Origin: Deltaproteobacteria bacterium
Lineage (GTDB): Bacteria > Desulfobacterota > Desulfobacteria > Desulfobacterales > JAFDDL01
Reading direction: 5' to 3'
Assembly: GCA_019310865.1 (NCBI GenBank)
Contig: JAFDDL010000123.1
Span: 1-8,902 of the forward strand
Length of the DNA: 8,902 bases
The notes below the pieces were generated by a model. The model ran no database searches. It was not told the DNA's origin and was given only the letters and a program-made list of their open reading frames with translations. The position numbers were made by a program, and so were the translations under genes. This document shows, in pieces, positions 4,531 to 8,902 of the stretch (positions are counted from its first letter, which is position 1; the number at the start of each line of letters is the position of its first letter).

Positions 4531-6303
4531 ATGGCACGCTTCGGATCTTTGCTACGCTTTCGGACCGATGATAGGGGCATGATGTTCAAATCATTGCGGA
4601 CCCCGGCCAACTGGGCCATTTTCAAAGTGGACGATCGGCTTTTGCTGATTCTCATCGCCACGATTGTGGGAATCTGTGCCGGGTTGGCGGCAATTGCCCT
4701 GAACCGATCCCTGGTGGCCATGTTGGAAGGATTACACCATATACGCCATTACGGTTGGGCCATTTTCATTCCAGCTGCCGGGGCAGCCCTCTCATCGATC
4801 TTCCTGGAAAAATTCATGAAAGAGGGCGCCGGTCACGGGGTTCCGGAAGTGATCTACAGCGTGTCCCGCTATGGCGGCTTGATGCGGCTGCGGTCGAGCT
4901 TTTCGAGGCTCATCTCCAGCTGCCTGACCATCGGCAGTGGCGGTTCGGCCGGCCCCGAAGCGCCGGTGGTCATGAGCGGTGCCGCCATCGGATCGAATAT
5001 CGCAAAGTTCTTCTCCCTCAATGACCGTCAGCGAGTCACCCTCGTGGGGTGCGGCGCTGCCGGGGCCATCGCCTCCATATTCAATGCCCCCATCGCCGCC
5101 ATGGTTTTTTCCATCGAAGTCATCCTCGGTGAGTGGACCGCCTTGAACATCATCCCCATCGCCATCGCATCGGTAGCCGGGGCCGAAACCAGCCGAATAC
5201 TTCAGGGGAACCAGATTGCTTTTTCTCACCGCTTGTTTCACGTGTCTTTGATCGACATCGTGGCAAGCATCGGGCTTGCCGTTTTGGCCGCCGGCGCATC
5301 GATTCTTCTAACACGCGCGATGACGGGAATGCACCATGTATCGGGCAAAATCTCCGGGGTGCCGGTCTGGTGTCGCGCCGCCCTTGGGGGGCTGGCCGTG
5401 GGGGTCATCGGCATCTTTTTCCCCATTGTGATGGGCGAAGGATATCATGCCATTGGCACCATGATCGAAGGCTCCTTTGCCTCAGGTTTGCTGCTGGTGG
5501 CCATCATCGTATTGACAAAAATACTGGCGACATCATTCACCCTTGGATGGGGCGGATCCGGCGGCATCTTTGCCCCCTGCCTGGTCATCGGGAGCCTGGT
5601 GGGCCTGACCTACCATCGGTTTATCAGCCTGCTGTGGCCATCGACGACCTGGGTCAATGAAGGATGCTTTGCCCTGCTGGGCATGGCCGGCATGATCAGT
5701 GGCATTCTTCAGGCGCCCCTGACCGGGATTTTTCTGGTTATTGAAATTACCGGCGGCTATGAAGTCATTTTACCGCTCATTATCGTTTCGGCCATTTCCA
5801 CTTCGGTCTGCCATTATATTGAACCGGCCTCCTTTTATCTCAAAGACCTGGTCGCCCGGGGCAAGTTGCTGCGACCCGGAACCGATGCAAAAGTGCTGGC
5901 CGATCTGCGTATCGCCGAGCTGGTGGAAAAAGACTGCAAGGTTGTCCCACAGAATATGCTGCTGAGAAATTTTATCGAAATTATAAAAAGTTCTCATCGA
6001 AATTACTTTCCGGTGGAAGATGAAAGTACCGGCAATTTTCTAGGATTGATCCACCTCGATGATATTCGGCCGTACCTTTTCAACAGAGGCATGTACGATG
6101 CGGTTTTTCTGGGGCAAATCATGAACACACATGTTTACACCGTTCATCCCGATGATGAATTGTCGGAGGTTCTGGCGTATATGGACATCCATCGGTTGTA
6201 TTCCCTGCCGGTTGTGGCAGACAATCGGTTTGTTGGAATGATTTCCAAAGCGACGTTGCTGGATCAATATCGCAAGGAGCTCATGGTGCAGACCAGTTCT
6301 TGA
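4531..6303 (+). CDS. ClC-family chloride channel/transporter with C-terminal CBS pair
   Basis: This 590-residue polytopic inner-membrane protein moves chloride or related anions. ClC selectivity motifs appear in order: GAGHGVPE (99-106, usual GSGIPE, with His in place of Ser), GSGGSAGPEAP (135-145, gating glutamate Glu143), GGSGGIFAP (341-349) and SFYLKDL with Tyr436, the likely inner-gate tyrosine. Residues ~461-515 and ~526-585 form two CBS domains that usually sense adenine nucleotides. After FSIE (Glu196) comes Val197, where proton-coupled ClC-ec1 has the internal glutamate Glu203; eukaryotic ClC channels also have FSIEV. The start is uncertain. ATG 4531 lacks a ribosome binding site, while ATG 4579/4582 follow ATAGGGG and would remove a hydrophilic 16-17 residue head. 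An 18-codon ORF from 4515 overlaps the EIIA stop and ends at 4571, which could couple translation. It is the middle gene of the operon. Confidence 0.93.
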   Translation: MARFGSLLRFRTDDRGMMFKSLRTPANWAIFKVDDRLLLILIATIVGICAGLAAIALNRSLVAMLEGLHHIRHYGWAIFIPAAGAALSSIFLEKFMKEGAGHGVPEVIYSVSRYGGLMRLRSSFSRLISSCLTIGSGGSAGPEAPVVMSGAAIGSNIAKFFSLNDRQRVTLVGCGAAGAIASIFNAPIAAMVFSIEVILGEWTALNIIPIAIASVAGAETSRILQGNQIAFSHRLFHVSLIDIVASIGLAVLAAGASILLTRAMTGMHHVSGKISGVPVWCRAALGGLAVGVIGIFFPIVMGEGYHAIGTMIEGSFASGLLLVAIIVLTKILATSFTLGWGGSGGIFAPCLVIGSLVGLTYHRFISLLWPSTTWVNEGCFALLGMAGMISGILQAPLTGIFLVIEITGGYEVILPLIIVSAISTSVCHYIEPASFYLKDLVARGKLLRPGTDAKVLADLRIAELVEKDCKVVPQNMLLRNFIEIIKSSHRNYFPVEDESTGNFLGLIHLDDIRPYLFNRGMYDAVFLGQIMNTHVYTVHPDDELSEVLAYMDIHRLYSLPVVADNRFVGMISKATLLDQYRKELMVQTSS

Positions 6304-6328
6304 ACTTTGAACGATAAAGGAGAATCAA

Positions 6329-7162
6329 ATGGGCACACAACTGCTTCACATCTTCAGAAACACGCCTTTGGGACGCGAGACGCTACTCCAGTCGATTTAT
6401 TTCTGCAAATTGATCGGGGCCTCGATCGTCATGTACATCCCCGAATTCACCAAATTCCTGATGTATTTTGATAATGACGTGGTGCAGATCGATCTGGACG
6501 ATTCCTATTTGACATCTCACCAGACCGCCCGGGAACATGCCGAAGCGCTCGTCCGTGAAAATGCCGGCAAGGTCCGCTTTTTGGAACCAAAAAATTTTAC
6601 CGCCACCACCCTGCCGGATATTCCCGCCAATTTTGATTTCATGTGCTGCCCGCGAAGCATCAGCGATCTGTCCTCGAAAATCGGCCTGGGATATATCGGC
6701 CCGCGGGTTCGCAGAATCGTCAGATCCGCAAGGTTTCCGGTACTGATGACAAGTCCGTCATTTAAATCGTGGAACAGCATCGCCGTCTTTTTCGGCGGGT
6801 CGGCAAATGCGGTCAATGCGTTAAAGCTTGGATTTCGAATCAGCCGATTGTCAAACAAGCCGCTCCATGTTTACACCCACTTAGAACGCGGCAGTCGGGA
6901 CAGATTAGAAGCGATCATTAAAGAAGAAAAACTCGACGCGGACATGGACACCTACGCCGAAAATTGGACCGTTTTTGACAGCGGGTATTTTGAAGAAAAC
7001 CTCTACAACGTAAAACACGACGCCCTTTTGATTCTGGGCGCCTTTGGCCATGGCCTGATCCGCAATATCGTATTTGGCAGCAAGATGGAAAAGATCCAGT
7101 CGATCATGCCCAATAATATGCTGGTCGTGGGGCCTAAATACACAGCGAAACTTGAACCTTAA
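6329..7162 (+). CDS. Universal stress protein, tandem Usp domains
   Basis: This 277-residue cytoplasmic protein contains two UspA folds, about residues 1-142 and 148-270. The second has the ATP-binding signature G-2x-G-9x-G-S as GAFGHGLIRNIVFGS (237-251), followed by MPNNMLVVGP, so it should bind ATP. In the first domain the matching region (CCPRSISDLSSKIGLGYIG) lacks that spacing and probably does not bind nucleotide. Tandem Usp proteins with one degenerate half are common. AAAGGAGA (6316-6323) lies 5 bases before the ATG, and the gene follows ClC by 25 bases, so it belongs to the same operon. With the CBS domains of ClC and the EIIA domain it suggests a stress- or energy-status input to the channel, but no direct contact is shown. 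No terminator with a T-run follows; the hairpin at 7189 is the nearest structure. Confidence 0.85.
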   Translation: MGTQLLHIFRNTPLGRETLLQSIYFCKLIGASIVMYIPEFTKFLMYFDNDVVQIDLDDSYLTSHQTAREHAEALVRENAGKVRFLEPKNFTATTLPDIPANFDFMCCPRSISDLSSKIGLGYIGPRVRRIVRSARFPVLMTSPSFKSWNSIAVFFGGSANAVNALKLGFRISRLSNKPLHVYTHLERGSRDRLEAIIKEEKLDADMDTYAENWTVFDSGYFEENLYNVKHDALLILGAFGHGLIRNIVFGSKMEKIQSIMPNNMLVVGPKYTAKLEP

Positions 7163-7188
7163 AAGCAACGTCCGCAACATGATGTAGT

Positions 7189-7214
7189 TGTTAACCCCAG
7201 TGTTGGGGTTAACA
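7189..7214. terminator. 10-bp perfect hairpin between convergent genes (possible bidirectional terminator)
   Basis: TGTTAACCCC (7189-7198) pairs perfectly with GGGGTTAACA (7205-7214) around the six-base loop AGTGTT. It starts 26 bases after the Usp stop and covers the TAA (7209-7211) of the minus-strand metallo-beta-lactamase fragment. Neither side has a T-run, so intrinsic termination is not certain; stabilisation of the 3' ends is an alternative. Confidence 0.5.
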
Positions 7215-7478
7215 TGAATTGAGTTGGTAACCCTTGCTTTCTAGATTCTTGGCCAGCGCGGACTTCGCATCGGGTTCCCCGTGGACTAGCGTGATCGCTA
7301 TTGGCTTTTCGACCATGGATTCCACCCAGCTGACCAATCCGTTCTGGTCCGCGTGGGCCGAATAGGCGCTCAGGGTGTGAATATTGGCGTTTATGATTTT
7401 CTGATCCCCGTTCAGATAAACATACCCGTTTGGGTATCGGCTGTATTTTTTGATTCGGTGACCCAATGTACCGCTGAC
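7209..7478 (-). pseudogene. Beta-CASP/RNA-type metallo-beta-lactamase protein, C-terminal remnant
   Basis: The minus-strand frame is open from 7478 and ends at TAA 7211-7209, about 89 residues. It matches the C-terminal part of MBL-fold metallohydrolases with an RNA-specificity (RMMBL) domain: GTLGHRIKKY, then IHTLSAYSAHADQNGLVSWV with the metal-binding His of motif B, then ITLVHGEPDAKSALAKNL with the motif C His. These enzymes process RNA and are usually about 450 residues or more. The N-terminal lactamase fold and its HxHxDH motif are absent: directly before GTLG the frame meets a TAA at 7481-7479, and the upstream sequence leads into the promoter side of the antiporter gene. The TTG at 7466 is merely a possible start with no ribosome binding site. 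The C-terminus is intact, so this is a 5'-deleted remnant rather than a frameshifted gene. Confidence 0.75.
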
Positions 7479-7543
7479 TTAAAGATTACCCTTGTGAATG
7501 GACTCAGCTACACATTTCAAATTTTCTAATCGGAGACTGAACC

Positions 7544-8533
7544 ATGGCCTTGAACATGTTGTTTTGTATCGTTGGTTTTGTAATGCTTTACTACAGCGCC
7601 GAGTGGCTGGTAAAGGGATCTTCAAGCCTGGCGAAAAGCCTGGGTATCACCCCCATCGTGATCGGTCTGACCGTTGTGGCATTCGGAACGTCCGCGCCGG
7701 AGCTTGTGGTGAGCCTCATATCCTCCATCCAGGGCAAGAGCATGATCGCCGTGGGCAATGTCGTGGGCAGCAACATCTGCAATATTGCACTGGTGCTGGG
7801 CATGGCCGCCCTGTTTCAGCCGATTAAGAGCGACCCGTCGGTCATCAGACGGGATATCCCACTCATGCTGGGGATATCGAGTTACCTGCTGCTGGTGTCT
7901 TACAACTCGATGATCGGCAGAATCGAAGGCGTCACCCTGTTCGGCGGTGTCATACTATACACCCTTTTCAACTATTCGGTGGCTCGCAGGGCCCCGATGG
8001 CCTCGGTGGCCACGGGGGGCAATCCGACTGTGATTGCCGATGCCCCCGAAGAGCAGATCGAATATGTGTCTTCCCGCTCCAGGCAGGTGTTGCTGATCGC
8101 CGTGGGCATCATCGGTGTGGTGGCAGGAGCCCAAATCGTTGTGGACGCTGCCGTGAAGATTATGGAGACGCTCGGCGTCAGTGAGAAATTCGTCGGACTG
8201 ACCATTGTGGCGTTTGGCACATCGCTGCCGGAGCTTGCCACTTCCGTGGTGGCGGCCATGCGAAAAGAGATGGACATCAGCATCGGCAACCTGGTGGGCA
8301 GCAACGTTTTTAACATTCTGAGTGTGATCGGGGTGGCGGCCATTGTGCGCCCCATTCCGATCCCGGGCGGCTTTTTCGAAAGCGGTCTTGTGATCGATTA
8401 CCTGGTGATGATGTTCACCAGCATTCTGCCATGGTTTTTGATGCGAAAAACCCACACGGTTTCAAGGGGCGGTGGCGGGGTGTTGCTGTTTTGCTATATC
8501 GGATATATGGTATACCTGATCTGGACAGCTTGA
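7544..8533 (+). CDS. Calcium/sodium antiporter, CaCA family (YrbG-like)
   Basis: This 329-residue inner-membrane protein contains the two inverted alpha-repeats of the CaCA cation exchangers. Repeat 1 reads GLTVVAFGTSAPELVVSL (41-58) with GNVVGSN (71-77). Repeat 2 reads GLTIVAFGTSLPELATSV (218-235) with GNLVGSN (248-254). The paired acidic residues Glu53 and Glu230 and the Asn residues of the GxxxGSN motifs are those that bind the cation in this fold. About ten hydrophobic helices flank a hydrophilic loop near residues 148-180, with a charged run (DAPEEQIEY) between the two halves. Length is normal for prokaryotic antiporters that exchange calcium for sodium or protons. The start is well placed: GGAG (7532-7535) lies 8 bases upstream and the family-like first helix follows at once. 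It appears monocistronic, converging with the next gene at a 2-base gap. Confidence 0.92.
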   Translation: MALNMLFCIVGFVMLYYSAEWLVKGSSSLAKSLGITPIVIGLTVVAFGTSAPELVVSLISSIQGKSMIAVGNVVGSNICNIALVLGMAALFQPIKSDPSVIRRDIPLMLGISSYLLLVSYNSMIGRIEGVTLFGGVILYTLFNYSVARRAPMASVATGGNPTVIADAPEEQIEYVSSRSRQVLLIAVGIIGVVAGAQIVVDAAVKIMETLGVSEKFVGLTIVAFGTSLPELATSVVAAMRKEMDISIGNLVGSNVFNILSVIGVAAIVRPIPIPGGFFESGLVIDYLVMMFTSILPWFLMRKTHTVSRGGGGVLLFCYIGYMVYLIWTA

Positions 8534-8535
8534 TT

Positions 8536-8901
8536 TTAAAATTCGAGTTGAATTGGTTTTTTTGACTCCTTGGTTTTGGGCGGTCGACCCTGACGTTTTG
8601 CCGGTTTTGAAGACTCGTCAAAATAGCCCTCCCACCCACCGCAATAGGCTTTCTGAGGATTGGTTTCGTAATCGACTTCAAAATGGGTATTTGAAACTTT
8701 GCGAATGGACCTCAGGCTGTTTATCAGTAATTGCGTCTCCTGGTTGGTTACAACGGGAAAGCGGTAATACCGGTTTTGATAGCGAAAGGTGCCCTTTTCC
8801 TTGAAGCGATTTTCCATAAAGGTCATATGGGCGGAGATCCGGTTTTCAATCCGCTCGTTTGAAAATGCGACCACTGTGTCAAGCCGCTGGTGAACGGGTT
8901 C
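8536..8901 (-). CDS. Unrecognised protein, C-terminal part (runs off the right edge)
   Basis: The minus-strand frame is open from the right edge (8901) and ends at TAA 8538-8536, giving 121 residues without a start in view. A GTG at 8874 is in frame, but sequence of similar character continues upstream of it (EPVHQRLDT), so I treat the gene as partial. It has many aromatic and basic residues in a compact middle (FRYQNRYYRFPVVTNQET), then an acidic stretch (FDESS) and a basic proline tail with KRQGRPPKTK, which resembles an AT-hook. No membrane segment or signal is present. The 'GTFRYQNRYYRFP' strand is reminiscent of the C-terminal beta-barrel of DDE transposases/integrases, but I do not recognise the family with confidence. 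Codon use looks more AT-rich than in the antiporter gene, which would fit an acquired gene. Confidence 0.5.
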   Translation of the reverse strand, partial: EPVHQRLDTVVAFSNERIENRISAHMTFMENRFKEKGTFRYQNRYYRFPVVTNQETQLLINSLRSIRKVSNTHFEVDYETNPQKAYCGGWEGYFDESSKPAKRQGRPPKTKESKKPIQLEF

Positions 8902-8902
8902 C

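Noticed and set aside
4170..5241. Long minus-strand ORFs opposite the EIIA and ClC genes.
   Set aside because: Shadows of well-supported genes, low-complexity composition, no start signals.

Overview
The window looks like chromosomal DNA of a Gram-negative, probably anaerobic bacterium, most likely a Desulfobacterota (Desulfobacteria/Desulfosarcina-like) lineage. This is an inference from remembered protein style (IHF-like, KhpA-like, ferredoxin-like and methyltransferase sequences, and the PTS-IIA/ClC/Usp trio), not from a database search. No rRNA, tRNA or CRISPR array was seen.

Left part (1-3656) is a patchwork. It opens with the 3' end of a SAM-dependent methyltransferase. Then comes a run of short pieces that each look like the START of a well-known gene and then lose homology: a 33-codon ORF coupled to the methyltransferase stop, an IHF-alpha N-terminus on the minus strand, a KhpA N-terminus, and a ferredoxin N-terminus. 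Mixed with these are pieces that look like the END of genes: an ADP-ribosylglycohydrolase C-terminal half with an in-frame amber stop, and an S9 peptidase C-terminal domain with a frameshift. The S9 domain is joined in frame to the ferredoxin start. Genes that appear intact here are a 35-residue lysine-rich protein, a dual-specificity-type protein phosphatase and a YIP1-family membrane protein, the last followed by a good rho-independent terminator.

Right part (3760-8533) is ordinary, well-kept coding sequence. A three-gene operon encodes a helix-turn-helix protein fused to a PTS EIIA (PtsN-like) domain, a ClC-family anion channel/transporter with two CBS domains, and a tandem universal stress protein. 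The arrangement suggests phosphorylation- and nucleotide-sensitive control of anion flux. Downstream lie a C-terminal remnant of a beta-CASP RNA-type metallo-beta-lactamase protein on the minus strand, with a 10-bp hairpin at its stop codon, and then a complete CaCA-family calcium/sodium antiporter. An unrecognised protein runs off the right edge on the minus strand and converges on the antiporter with a 2-base gap.

The strongest items for follow-up are the EIIA-ClC-Usp operon, including the missing internal proton glutamate in the ClC, and the concentration of 5'-gene fragments on the left. That concentration could be a biological capture/decay process or an assembly chimera.
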